NCBI GenBank assembly: GCA_030834125.1
Contig: JAURFW010000006.1
Span: 1-64,000, forward strand
Length of the DNA stretch: 64,000 nucleotides
Reading direction: 5' to 3'
Origin: Bacteroidota bacterium
Lineage (GTDB): Bacteria > Bacteroidota > Bacteroidia > NS11-12g > UBA955
Shown piece after piece: positions 36,401 through 44,047 of the stretch. Numbering within the stretch: position 1 is the first letter of the stretch; each line of letters opens with the position of its first letter. The notes beneath the pieces are model-generated. The model saw only the letters and a list, made by a program, of their open reading frames with translations, did no database searches and was not told the origin of the DNA. Both the position numbers and the translations under genes were made by a program.

Positions 36401-37060
36401 TTTAAAAACGATACCTCGCCCACTTATACTTACCTATTGCCTGCAGAATACACTGTGAAATTACGTTTGGTTTCTGATAAAAATTGTGGAAACCGATTTA
36501 GTACAACTTTCAATGTTCATTCACGCCCAATAGCCGATTTTAATAATTATACAGAACGACCAACTATCTTATCTCCTAATGTATTATTAGTGGATTCTAG
36601 TTACGATGCTTGGTATTGGGAATGGGACTTTGGTGATGGTAGCCCGTTTGGATTATTTTATTTTGAGGAGCATGAATATAAAGATACAGGAAACTTTAAT
36701 GTCAGGTTGGTTGCTTTTTCAGATTTTGGTTGTACCGATACAATGATCAAGGTGATTAGAATATGGCCAGAGTATAGGCTTTTATTTCCTACTGCTTTTT
36801 CACCCAATAATGATGGTATAAATGATAAATATCATATTAAAGGGTTTCATCATTCATTAAATGCAGTAGATATAAAGATTTATTCTAAAAATGGTATATT
36901 GGTTTATCAATCAAATGACATACTGGATGGTTGGGATGGTACCTACATGAATGAGAAAATAAAATACATGCCATCCGCCCCTTACGAATTGATTTTACAT
37001 GTTAAGGACCTTTACGGAAAACAAAAGACATTTACCCAGAAGATAAATTTAATTAGATAA
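30488..37060 (+). CDS. T9SS type B surface protein with about 24 PKD-like repeats
   Basis: I chose ATG 30488 (2,190 residues); the track's TTG start is ten codons upstream and lacks signal value. A signal peptide ends near residue 41 (FLLIIIGLFGISNNLKAQ). The chain is then a string of repeats of about 90 residues. Each opens with a Cys segment (TQCLVGNVFQFNNQS), has a PKD core (LTYTWDFGDSTNANSSSPSK), and closes with a GC segment (FGCQN). I count about 24. The last 90 residues are a type B sorting domain (FPTAFSPNNDGINDKYHIKG, KIYSKNGILVYQSND, WDGTYMN). It should be exported by the T9SS as an adhesin or fibre. Its stop is 3 bases before the next gene, and the giant gene at 46090 carries diverged versions of the same repeat. 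Confidence 0.9.
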   Translation: MWSKKQVNDIINNKSFLSGVVHWFLLIIIGLFGISNNLKAQCTSIYGSLIPNGIVQGDSIFLCEGDSLHIINELIDTSGSAVSQQWEVVGKGVIFTQDFHDKFSSSIDTVKFTHSNSSCTLFYEYYVFTSSISPKIWVNDTIQCLTGNQFIFEDSGTLIPGNIPVDSLKWLIDGQIYADVSNINFNNDSLHSVSYEVWTKGGCYAKDSINVSVLSSPEISIEYLTDTLFCYQKGINDTVKLKKTASLISSTGDSIVSSLWKINLNSYAADTFVYVFDPLLGGLYGDINFPIEVTASNGCKVNKTAKVHVVAPFQTSFSSSDTSVCEGTSITAYFNTVFNTRDPLYKREFKLTSNLTYTTTNNSFNFYPPDTGDFEVFVFETSTGKCRDTGRIILNSKSSPISLILGDKYVHCEGDQDTLFFSSFENDTVLNYNWFLSGNLIDTIPQFFLFKDSVGIEKLKLRISNNIGCESIDSIDVGISPKPDVSIKRYNSDSCVLGNQKFRILNSNPSNITAVQWYFHDSTTVNDSIANKTYTNSGNFNITAIAIDQYGCLDTAILNVFVPVPPVSKFSVSSYQSCFGNQAFTYYDSSYSDTGQIMQRDWLFSDGYSILNDTIGSFSKNFNNPGTYTLTQIITNDLGCSDTSSDFIYVYPNPTADFSVNDIQQCKTNNLFKITNSSASNFTDSTLLYFWDFGDWSNSNQKSPNKSYNKIGNFKIKLKATSVYGCTDSADLNVLVKKIPEINLTVNNAIQCEDNNSFDFYDSSKFNGSLDSIFKTEWTLKGVTEIGKSKSYSFNTSGTYSVTMHSYGINGCFDSAVTNVSVLPKPVSKFSVSKDTQCLVGNVFQFNNQSTIISGGGNLTYTWDFGDSTNANSSSPSKTYNNYGKYPVKLVTTSQFGCQNAISKFINVISNPKVSFASVGGNAQCKSGNRFDFNNQTDSLNGSGLIYTWNFGDNTNSSLKNPIKSYTNPGVYTVKLITRNIFGCKDSNSQLFTIYTEPSVEFNINSNKQCEENNSFKVLNTSSSSYNGGSLNYKWFLDDSLISVTKNLNINSLVKGSYALKLLAINSNSCVDSMIENIQVLGSPSANFSINQDSQCLDGNKFEFQNSSFISGGNLSYIWNFGDSISSQLSSPSIIFENHGNYTITLVAYTPNGCKDTLSKNVLVHSTPEISFSSADTNMCLSGNEFIFNNVSSNPDGSSINFKWDFGDSTVVSTQNPTKKYTKSGNYFVRLVGQSAFGCIDSFVKVVTIFEQPYSSFSTLQSEQCFIDNNFEFINTSYIKGKSLLTYYWDFGNGTFDTVETPEMSYAFPGVFNVTLVVNSSDGCSDTTKSQMRVHEMPTINFDIIKTDTCLKANIINLKNNSVSNNASTLTYKWAFGDNNESVGDNPSHRYSTFDTFEIKLIGLTSYGCKDSTKSNVIIYPNPIADFTVNRLNQCIRGNNFKINNLSSSDLGNISSNWFFGDSLLNNVDNPSFTFDSVGNYSIKLFVVNEFGCIDTLKKNATTLPSPNSLFVVTDSIQCINGNKFIFLNNSNVSLGNLNFIWDYGDGAINKLYNGEYSYLNPGDYTVQLIAKTDNNCSDTSVNKVIVTPKPNVSFDINKYNQCLKSNSFNTSNNSVYNGPDSISFRWNTGDGGTYNSKNIFHIYSDYGKYKFQLIVETETGCKDSFAKDVEVYAQGKSEINIIRDSICLYNNEVRIGNNSRIVGDRFTSIEWIFGDGLYFITQSSNPIDHSYNDTGTYLVQLITTTNHLCKDSSSGNITILPNPTALVSSNTDITCFNEQNFEFSDISTFNDLSYTRSWIIGGKILGADSILNYEFEEPGLKKVKLVATNIVGCTDTFNYEVLVNPSPHADFRINQRVQCLLENEFRFENTSTGIGLIPEGLWLPEPGSAAFENDLIYNYLNAGNYDVTLVTYNDSGCTDEITKNVLINPTPEAILSSNDICTLEPVTFNPNANISSGSIVQYDWNMGEGTFKNDTSPTYTYLLPAEYTVKLRLVSDKNCGNRFSTTFNVHSRPIADFNNYTERPTILSPNVLLVDSSYDAWYWEWDFGDGSPFGLFYFEEHEYKDTGNFNVRLVAFSDFGCTDTMIKVIRIWPEYRLLFPTAFSPNNDGINDKYHIKGFHHSLNAVDIKIYSKNGILVYQSNDILDGWDGTYMNEKIKYMPSAPYELILHVKDLYGKQKTFTQKINLIR

Positions 37061-37063
37061 TTA

Positions 37064-40000
37064 GTGAAGTATATACGAAACATATTGCTATTAATAACAG
37101 TATTCTTCTTCGGACATCTTAATGCTGTGGATATTAAGGTGAAATCTTCGGTAGCAGTTAGTTGTCACGGCGCTCAAGATGGTAGTGTGGTTTTACAAGG
37201 TTTATCTGGTCAATCTCCATACACTTATAAAATCAATAATCAATCAACCTTCTCTAATTCAGATACCTTTAGCGGATTAGCATCTGGTAATTATTGGGGT
37301 TTTGTTAAGGACTCGAATGGAGATATTGATTCTGTACAATTTTTCTTGGCTCAACCAAGTGCGTTATCAATTACTAATTCGGTGACTATACCAAATTGCC
37401 CCAATAACTCTACGGGACAAATTAATATTAACGTATCCGGTGGATCCGGAGGATATTCATATTCTTGGACAAAAAATGGTCAAATTATTAGTAATACCAG
37501 AAATATAGCCAACCTTAAGTCTGGTACATATATATTAGAGGTTACCGATGTTAATCTTTGTCAAGTAAAAGATACCATTGTAGTTGGAAGCACTAACCCA
37601 ATTTCTCATTCGGCAATAATATCCGACATAAGTTGTTATAATGTCAACGATGGCTCAATTAAAATAACTATTTCTGGTACAAGTAATACATACAGTATAA
37701 ATTGGACCGGGCCAGGTAGTTATACTTCAAGTTTAAGTGAAATTAGTAATTTAAAATCTGGAAATTACAATTTGACAATAATTGATGATACTACATTATG
37801 TGAAATAAATAAAACCTATTTTATTAAAAACCCTGCTGAACTTATAGTATCTATTAAAAATAAACGGAATGTTTCGTGTTATGGTGATTCTAATGGGTTG
37901 ATTCAACCACTTGTTATAGGCGGGTCCCAGCCCTATTTTTATGAATGGACCTCAACTAATGGGCAACAATCCTATTCTTCAAGAATAATTGATGCACGTA
38001 TGGGTAATTACAACCTTGTTGTTACCGACAATAGAAATTGCACGGATACCTTAAATACCACAATAACAGAACCTTTATCCTTGCTGTTATCTTCAAATAT
38101 TAAGGATGTAACGTGTTATTCTAGTCAAGATGGTTCAATAGAATTAACGGTTGGAAGAGGTTTGCCACCATATATTTATAAATGGTCTACTGGTGATACA
38201 AGTAAGAACTTGGCTAGTTTATATGCGGGTGATTATAATATTATCGTTACTGATAGTAACGGATGTAATATTAAAAGGAAATTAACTGTTGGAACACCTG
38301 CACCTCTTGCAATTAATTATTCGACTAAAGATGTAAAATGTTTTGGTGATAGCACTGGTAGTTTCACATTTTATATTTCTGGAGGAATTTTTCCGTGGAA
38401 ATACTTTTCTGTTTTTCCTAATGGTGATACCTCTTTGGTTGCTGTAAATAAAAATTTATTTTCTGGGAACTATAAAGTATTTGTTGAAGATAATAACCTC
38501 TGTAATGATAGTGCCATAATATACGTTTCTCAACCAGATTCAATAAATTTAGATTTAGTTGTAATTAATCCTGCTTGCAATGGTGGAACAGGTTCTATTT
38601 CCGCCAAAGTTCTTGGCGGGGTAAAGCCATATTCTTTTGACTGGATTGATAGTAGTGGTAGTTTGTTTTCTGGTACTCAGAATGTACTTGGATTAAATAA
38701 AGGGCGATATTATTTGCAGTTTTCCGATGCAAATCAATGTTCAATTTATGATTCTTTGATAGTAGAAGAACCTCCTAAATTGGAATTAAGTAATGATAGT
38801 GTGGCTTTCCCTTATTGTTTAACTGATACATCAGGTTATATTTCGTTTATAACAGTGGGAGGAACAAAACCCTATGAGTTATATTTAAATAATAATTTAA
38901 ATAATGGTTCAGGTCTGTATTCAGGGTTAGCTACCGGTAAATATATTGGAGTTGTAATTGACTCAAATTTTTGTTCTGATACCATCCAAATTGATCTAAA
39001 ATATTTAGATACTATTAAACCACAGATAATTATAAATTCACCAACAATTTATCTTGATAACCTTGGTAAATCTAATTTAACTAGTCAGTTAGTAGATAAT
39101 GGGACTTCTGATAATTGTGGAATTTCAAAATTCGAATTACAAAAAACACAGTTCAACTGTAATGATTTAGGACTCGTAACAACACAGTTAACGGTTTCAG
39201 ATTTTAGTAATAATACTATTACTCAAACAGTTTCATTAACAGTTAAAGATACAATACCACCTAATATTAAAGTAAAGCCCGTTGCTACATATTTGAATAG
39301 TCAAGGGTTAGCTACTGTAAATCCAAACTCTGTAAATAACGGAACTTTTGATAACTGTTCTATAGATTCATTTATATTGATTCAAAGTCAATTTACTTGT
39401 AAAGATTTAGGAATTAATTCAATTCCTGTTAGAGTAGTTGATGTATCGGGGAATGTTTCACTTTCAAACGTTTCAATTTCTGTTTTAGATACAACTAAGC
39501 CTGTGTTAAAATATCAAACAGTAAATTGTTATTTAAGTTCTTCAGGGTTAGGAATAATTGATTCATCCGATATTGATGCTGGTAGTTTTGATAATTGTTC
39601 AATCACCAGAAGAACTATTGATAAACGCATATTTAGCTGTGCAGATTTGGGAAATAATTTTGTTCGATACACTATATATGATAAAAGTGGAAACTTTTCC
39701 TCTGCTTTAGTTAAGGTTGTTGTAATTGATACTGTTTCGCCTGAAATAAGAACAAAGTCAAAAACATTGTATTTAAATCAGTATGGGTATACAGTTCTTT
39801 CTCCAAATGACATAGACGACAATAGTACAGACAATTGTGCTATTGCGAGTAAGGTTATTAATCAAAGTGTTTTTTCTTGTAATGATGTTGGAAATCGAAT
39901 AGTTACTTTAAGTGTTTTTGATCCTTCAGGAAACGTATCATCTTCAAATATTCAGGTAACTATTAAAGATACAACAAATCCGATTAATAAAACTCGAAAT

Positions 40001-43000
40001 CCTACAATTTATCTGGATCAAAATGGGGTGGCACGATTATCTGTATACGATGTAGATAATGGTACAAAAGATAATTGTGGAATTTCAGTTAGTAGTATTT
40101 CTGAGGATAAATTCTTTTGTTTTGAACGTGGAACTAAAACTCTAAAGTTTAAGAGTGTAGATAATATAGGAAATGAATCAATAAGTACATTTGAGGTTAA
40201 AATTCGTGATACTATTCGACCGGTAATTAAAGCAATTCCAAAAGATATTTATTTAAATCAATATGGATCAGCTACAATAAGTCCAGAATATTTCGATAAC
40301 GGGAGTTTTGATAACTGTGGAATTAAAAATAAAATATTAAGTAAAAGTAGTTTCAATTGTTCTGACATAGGCAATGCAAATATTGTTTATGAAATTATAG
40401 ATTCTTCAGGGAATAATCAACTAGAAGTTTTATCCTTTAGAGTTTATGATACTATCTCTCCAATTATTAAAATCCCTAACTACATAAGATTTTTAGATTC
40501 AACCGGTGTAGCATCAATTTCTTTTACAGATGTAGTCCCATTTATTCGTGATAATTGTGAAATTTTGTCTATTGAATTGTCAGATACTACCTTTTTATGT
40601 GACAAAATTGGACTTAATCAGGTTTTCTGTACTGTTATTGATAAGTCACTGAATAAATCTAGAATTCCTTTTTTTGTTGAGGTTTTTGATACTATTCGTC
40701 CTGTTCTAAAATTAAAAAATATTGACGTACTAATTGATACCTCAGGTTATGTAGATATTACTCCATATTCCTTGGTAGATTCAATTAAAGAGAATTGTGG
40801 TATCAAGGACATTTATATTAGCAATAAAAGGTTTTTTACTTATAATGAAGGATTAAATTTTGTTTACATTTCAGTTGTAGATAATTCAAATAATTCATCG
40901 GGTGATATTATTGGACAAATAAATGTGATTTTAGGCGATTTGGATCAGGATAGTATTCCAGACTATATAGAAGGTCCATACGATTTTGACGGGGATTTAG
41001 TGCCAAACTATTTGGATAAAGACTCTGATAATGATGGTATACTTGATGTTGATGAAAATGGTGGCTTTAAGGAATTATTGGATCAAGACGAGGATGGATA
41101 CTTTAATATATTTGATATTGATACTGACGGTGATGGCATTATGGATTTATTTGAGACCAATGGTTTTGATGTAGAGCCCTATGATGGAAGAATTGGAATC
41201 GGTAAGGTAAATGTTGATATAATTACCGGTATTCCAATTTTATCCAATAACGCTGCTGGAGCGTCATTAATCGATACCGATTCTGACGGAATAAATGATT
41301 TTAAAGATGTTGATTCAGATAATGATGGTATTGATGATTCAATAGAAAAAGGCAAAATTCTATTGCCTGTGGATACAGATGGTGATGGGATTTTTGATTT
41401 TAGAGATACTGATTCAGATAATGATGGAATTGATGACATTGTAGAAGGGATTACTGATACGGATGGTGATTTATTAAAAAACTATGTGGATTTAGATTCA
41501 GATAATGATTTAATTTCAGATTCAATAGAGGGTGTTAATGATCTTGATTTGGATGGTTTGGGAAATTGGATTGACACCGACAGTGATGGTGATGGTATAA
41601 AAGATAAAAAAGAAACACAATTTGATTCGGATAAGGACGGACTTGGGAATTGGTTGGATATTGATGCCGATAACGATGGAATTTCTGATATTATTGAAAC
41701 GGAAAATGATTTTGATTCTGATGGATATCCAAATTTCTTGGATATTGACTCCGATAATGACTTTATCAAGGATTCAATAGAAGCTATTCCCTTGGTTGGA
41801 AATATCCCATTCGACAACGATAATGATGGTGTTCCCGATTACTTAGATTATGATTCCGATAATGATATTATTGATGATTATATTGAAGGAACTGCAGATG
41901 CCGATAATGATGGAATAATGAATTATCGAGATTTCGATTCTGATAATGATGGTGTGGATGATTTGATTGAAGGAAATGGAGATACTGATTCAGATGGAAT
42001 CCCAGATGTTATTGATGAAGATAGCGATAATGATGGTATTCCCGATATAATTGAAGGGAATGATGACGTTGATGCAGATCTTGTTCCTAATTATAAGGAT
42101 TTGGACTCTGATAATGATGGAATTAATGATATCAGGGAATGTGGGTATTCAGATTCCTTGGGTACCGGAATGATAAAAGTCGGAGATACTTTAGCAATGG
42201 CTCAGATAACAAAAGATATTGATGGGGATGGTTTATATAATTTTGTTGATAATGATTCTGATGGCGATGGTATTTCAGACTTATTTGAATCTGGTTTTGG
42301 GTATTATGATTTAGATTATAATGGTATGGTTGATGGTTCCGACGCAGATGGTGATGGTATTTTCGATTATGCAGATGGCTTAGAGGGTCAATTTGGTGAT
42401 AGATATGATTTAGAGGTGTTAGATAGTGATGCTGATACCATTAGAGATTTCGAGGATATTGATAGTGATAATGACAGAATTCCTGATGTAGTTGAGACAT
42501 GGATAGATCATGACTTTGATGGAATTTCAAGCTATTTAGATTACGATAGCGATAATGATAAAATTTTTGATGTTATTGAAACCGCTGACGATTTTGACAA
42601 TGACGGTTTGGGTAATTTTATTGATTTAGATAGTGATGGGGATAATATAATTGATGAAATTGAAGGTACTAAAGACTATGATCGAGATGGATCGCCTAAC
42701 TATTTAGATTTTGATAGTGATAATGATGGTAAATCTGACTTAGTTGAAGGCTTATCGGATAAGGATAGAAATAATCGGCCAGACTATATTGACCCAAAAA
42801 TATTTGTTCCAGAAATATTTACACCGAATAAAGACGGGATTAATGAACTTTTAATATTAACTGGATTAAATAATTATCCTAATTCAACATTATCAATTTA
42901 TAATCAATGGGGTCAATTAGTGTATCAATCCAACGGATTATATAACAATGATTGGGATGGTACTTACTTAAATAGTGGTAAAGTTCTTTCTGAAGGTATA

Positions 43001-43087
43001 TACTTTTATATATTACAATATAAACGTGACGACGATGAATTTTATAAACGATCACCTGAAAAAGGAAACATTTATATAAAACCCTAA
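37064..43087 (+). CDS. SprB-repeat / HYR-like / calcium-repeat T9SS type B surface protein
   Basis: The start is GTG 37064 (2,007 residues); no in-frame ATG precedes the signal peptide (YIRNILLLITVFFFGHLNA). Three repeat zones follow: eight SprB-type repeats (SCHGAQDGSVVLQGLSG, SCYGDSNGLIQP) up to about residue 645, then eight HYR-like modules (DTIPPNIKVKPVATYLNSQG, NGTFDNCSID) to about 1290, then thrombospondin-3-like acidic repeats (DSDNDGIDD) to about 1910. The last 95 residues are a type B sorting domain (EIFTPNKDGINELLILTG, LSIYNQWGQLVYQSNG). SprB repeats occur in the gliding adhesin SprB. The acidic zone should bind calcium and stiffen the stalk. It is coupled to the upstream PKD protein and the downstream PorP/SprF gene. 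Confidence 0.9.
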   Translation: MKYIRNILLLITVFFFGHLNAVDIKVKSSVAVSCHGAQDGSVVLQGLSGQSPYTYKINNQSTFSNSDTFSGLASGNYWGFVKDSNGDIDSVQFFLAQPSALSITNSVTIPNCPNNSTGQININVSGGSGGYSYSWTKNGQIISNTRNIANLKSGTYILEVTDVNLCQVKDTIVVGSTNPISHSAIISDISCYNVNDGSIKITISGTSNTYSINWTGPGSYTSSLSEISNLKSGNYNLTIIDDTTLCEINKTYFIKNPAELIVSIKNKRNVSCYGDSNGLIQPLVIGGSQPYFYEWTSTNGQQSYSSRIIDARMGNYNLVVTDNRNCTDTLNTTITEPLSLLLSSNIKDVTCYSSQDGSIELTVGRGLPPYIYKWSTGDTSKNLASLYAGDYNIIVTDSNGCNIKRKLTVGTPAPLAINYSTKDVKCFGDSTGSFTFYISGGIFPWKYFSVFPNGDTSLVAVNKNLFSGNYKVFVEDNNLCNDSAIIYVSQPDSINLDLVVINPACNGGTGSISAKVLGGVKPYSFDWIDSSGSLFSGTQNVLGLNKGRYYLQFSDANQCSIYDSLIVEEPPKLELSNDSVAFPYCLTDTSGYISFITVGGTKPYELYLNNNLNNGSGLYSGLATGKYIGVVIDSNFCSDTIQIDLKYLDTIKPQIIINSPTIYLDNLGKSNLTSQLVDNGTSDNCGISKFELQKTQFNCNDLGLVTTQLTVSDFSNNTITQTVSLTVKDTIPPNIKVKPVATYLNSQGLATVNPNSVNNGTFDNCSIDSFILIQSQFTCKDLGINSIPVRVVDVSGNVSLSNVSISVLDTTKPVLKYQTVNCYLSSSGLGIIDSSDIDAGSFDNCSITRRTIDKRIFSCADLGNNFVRYTIYDKSGNFSSALVKVVVIDTVSPEIRTKSKTLYLNQYGYTVLSPNDIDDNSTDNCAIASKVINQSVFSCNDVGNRIVTLSVFDPSGNVSSSNIQVTIKDTTNPINKTRNPTIYLDQNGVARLSVYDVDNGTKDNCGISVSSISEDKFFCFERGTKTLKFKSVDNIGNESISTFEVKIRDTIRPVIKAIPKDIYLNQYGSATISPEYFDNGSFDNCGIKNKILSKSSFNCSDIGNANIVYEIIDSSGNNQLEVLSFRVYDTISPIIKIPNYIRFLDSTGVASISFTDVVPFIRDNCEILSIELSDTTFLCDKIGLNQVFCTVIDKSLNKSRIPFFVEVFDTIRPVLKLKNIDVLIDTSGYVDITPYSLVDSIKENCGIKDIYISNKRFFTYNEGLNFVYISVVDNSNNSSGDIIGQINVILGDLDQDSIPDYIEGPYDFDGDLVPNYLDKDSDNDGILDVDENGGFKELLDQDEDGYFNIFDIDTDGDGIMDLFETNGFDVEPYDGRIGIGKVNVDIITGIPILSNNAAGASLIDTDSDGINDFKDVDSDNDGIDDSIEKGKILLPVDTDGDGIFDFRDTDSDNDGIDDIVEGITDTDGDLLKNYVDLDSDNDLISDSIEGVNDLDLDGLGNWIDTDSDGDGIKDKKETQFDSDKDGLGNWLDIDADNDGISDIIETENDFDSDGYPNFLDIDSDNDFIKDSIEAIPLVGNIPFDNDNDGVPDYLDYDSDNDIIDDYIEGTADADNDGIMNYRDFDSDNDGVDDLIEGNGDTDSDGIPDVIDEDSDNDGIPDIIEGNDDVDADLVPNYKDLDSDNDGINDIRECGYSDSLGTGMIKVGDTLAMAQITKDIDGDGLYNFVDNDSDGDGISDLFESGFGYYDLDYNGMVDGSDADGDGIFDYADGLEGQFGDRYDLEVLDSDADTIRDFEDIDSDNDRIPDVVETWIDHDFDGISSYLDYDSDNDKIFDVIETADDFDNDGLGNFIDLDSDGDNIIDEIEGTKDYDRDGSPNYLDFDSDNDGKSDLVEGLSDKDRNNRPDYIDPKIFVPEIFTPNKDGINELLILTGLNNYPNSTLSIYNQWGQLVYQSNGLYNNDWDGTYLNSGKVLSEGIYFYILQYKRDDDEFYKRSPEKGNIYIKP
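37130..39005 (+). repeat. Eight SprB-type repeats inside the coding region
   Basis: Units of about 75-80 codons begin with a Cys segment of the form CxGxxDGSI: SCHGAQDGSV, CPNNSTGQIN, SCYNVNDGSI, SCYGDSNGLI, TCYSSQDGSI, KCFGDSTGSF, ACNGGTGSIS and YCLTDTSGYI. Each ends near a VTDxxxC segment such as VTDNRNC. Confidence 0.8.
39010..40930 (+). repeat. Eight HYR-like modules inside the coding region
   Basis: Units of about 80 codons begin DTxxP and contain a YLxxxG strand, a DNC segment, an FxCxDxG segment and a V.D.SGN segment (e.g. DTVSPEIRTKSKTLYLNQYG, STDNCAIAS, FSCNDVGNR). The eighth lacks the usual FxC and reads FFTYNEG. Confidence 0.75.
40937..42790 (+). repeat. Thrombospondin type-3-like calcium-binding repeat array
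   Basis: About 18 copies of D(S/T/A)D(N/G)DxxxD alternate with DxDxDGxxNYxD halves over roughly 600 residues (DKDSDNDGILD, DTDGDGIMD, DSDNDGIPDIIEGNDD). Asp spacing fits calcium coordination. Copies differ at the DNA level, so the array is old rather than freshly amplified. Confidence 0.85.
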
Positions 43088-43096
43088 TCCTGATCA

Positions 43097-44044
43097 ATGA
43101 GAATTTCGAGACTAAATATTTTATTGATTCTACTTTTTTTGGGTGTTTATCCGTTATTCTCCCAACAGGTAGCTTTAATTTCCCAATATGATAGGGTTGC
43201 CGGTATTCAGAATCCAGCTTACAATGGAATTCATAATACAATGCGAATAGATGGAATAAGTAGAGTACAATGGATGAATTTTCCCGGTAGTCCAAAATAC
43301 ACGGCATTGTCTGTTCAAGCCCCTGTTTCTCAAAGTATAGCTTTGGCTGGACAGTTTCAAACTTTAGGAGTTGGTGATTTTGAATATGCTCCTCCTTTAT
43401 CAATGAGTTCATATACAATTGATCTCGCCTATCACAAACAATTGTCTAAGAATTTAAATATTTCTACCGGACTGAGAACTGGTTTATTCAGTTTTGGAAT
43501 GAATTTAGGACAATTAATTAGTGAAATTCCCGATGACATTGCAGTTGCAGGTAATAATTATTCTTTTAATGCTCCGCTAGTCGGTGGTGGAGTTCTTGCA
43601 TATGGCCGAAATTACTATTTAGGAGTATCTATGCCACAATATGCTTTGATTTCTAATCAACTCATTGAAAATGTTAATCTTAATTATAATGCCAGGAGCT
43701 ACTATTTATTAACCGCGGGCTACATACAATCATTTTTTCGAGATATATTTTCAGTTAAACCCACAATTCAAGTTAGAAAATATGAAGGATTAAAGGAGCA
43801 AATAGATGGCAATATTTACTTTTATTATCTTCAAGATTTTATGTTAGGTTACGGTTACCGTTCCGTAGGATCCCACCAATTAAGTAGTATGATAAAAATA
43901 AACCCATATTTTAATATTTATTACTTATATGAATTTGGTCGGTTCCGAAATGAGGGAATTGCTTATTCTTCTCAAGAATTTGGGTTGCGTTATGAATTAA
44001 ATTATTTGGAGCAAAAAATTAAAACACCACCAAGATTTTATTAA
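43097..44044 (+). CDS. PorP/SprF-family T9SS outer-membrane protein (second copy)
   Basis: This 315-residue protein starts 9 bases after the adhesin gene. A signal peptide (RLNILLILLFLGVYPLFSQQ) is followed by the family pattern ISQYDRVAGIQNPAYNGIHN, RIDGISRVQWMNFPGSPKYT, ALSVQAPVSQSIALAGQFQT and YTIDLAYHKQLSKNLNISTG, and barrel strands to the end (LMLGYGYRSVGS-like, YLYEFGRFRNEG). SprF partners are needed to bring type B cargo to the surface, and the position right behind a type B adhesin, as sprF behind sprB in Flavobacterium, fits that. It is distinct in sequence from the copy at 29381, so the two may serve different cargo. Confidence 0.92.
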   Translation: MRISRLNILLILLFLGVYPLFSQQVALISQYDRVAGIQNPAYNGIHNTMRIDGISRVQWMNFPGSPKYTALSVQAPVSQSIALAGQFQTLGVGDFEYAPPLSMSSYTIDLAYHKQLSKNLNISTGLRTGLFSFGMNLGQLISEIPDDIAVAGNNYSFNAPLVGGGVLAYGRNYYLGVSMPQYALISNQLIENVNLNYNARSYYLLTAGYIQSFFRDIFSVKPTIQVRKYEGLKEQIDGNIYFYYLQDFMLGYGYRSVGSHQLSSMIKINPYFNIYYLYEFGRFRNEGIAYSSQEFGLRYELNYLEQKIKTPPRFY

Positions 44045-44047
44045 TTT

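Noticed and set aside
41179-41817. Ser-rich minus-strand ORFs (86 and 111 residues)
   Set aside because: They are the antisense reading of the Asp-rich calcium repeats (GAT/TCA codons read backwards as Ser/Ile/Leu).
42879-43418. Minus-strand ORF of 179 residues over the adhesin / PorP-SprF junction
   Set aside because: It overlaps two well-supported plus-strand genes, has no recognisable motif and starts inside the PorP/SprF coding region.
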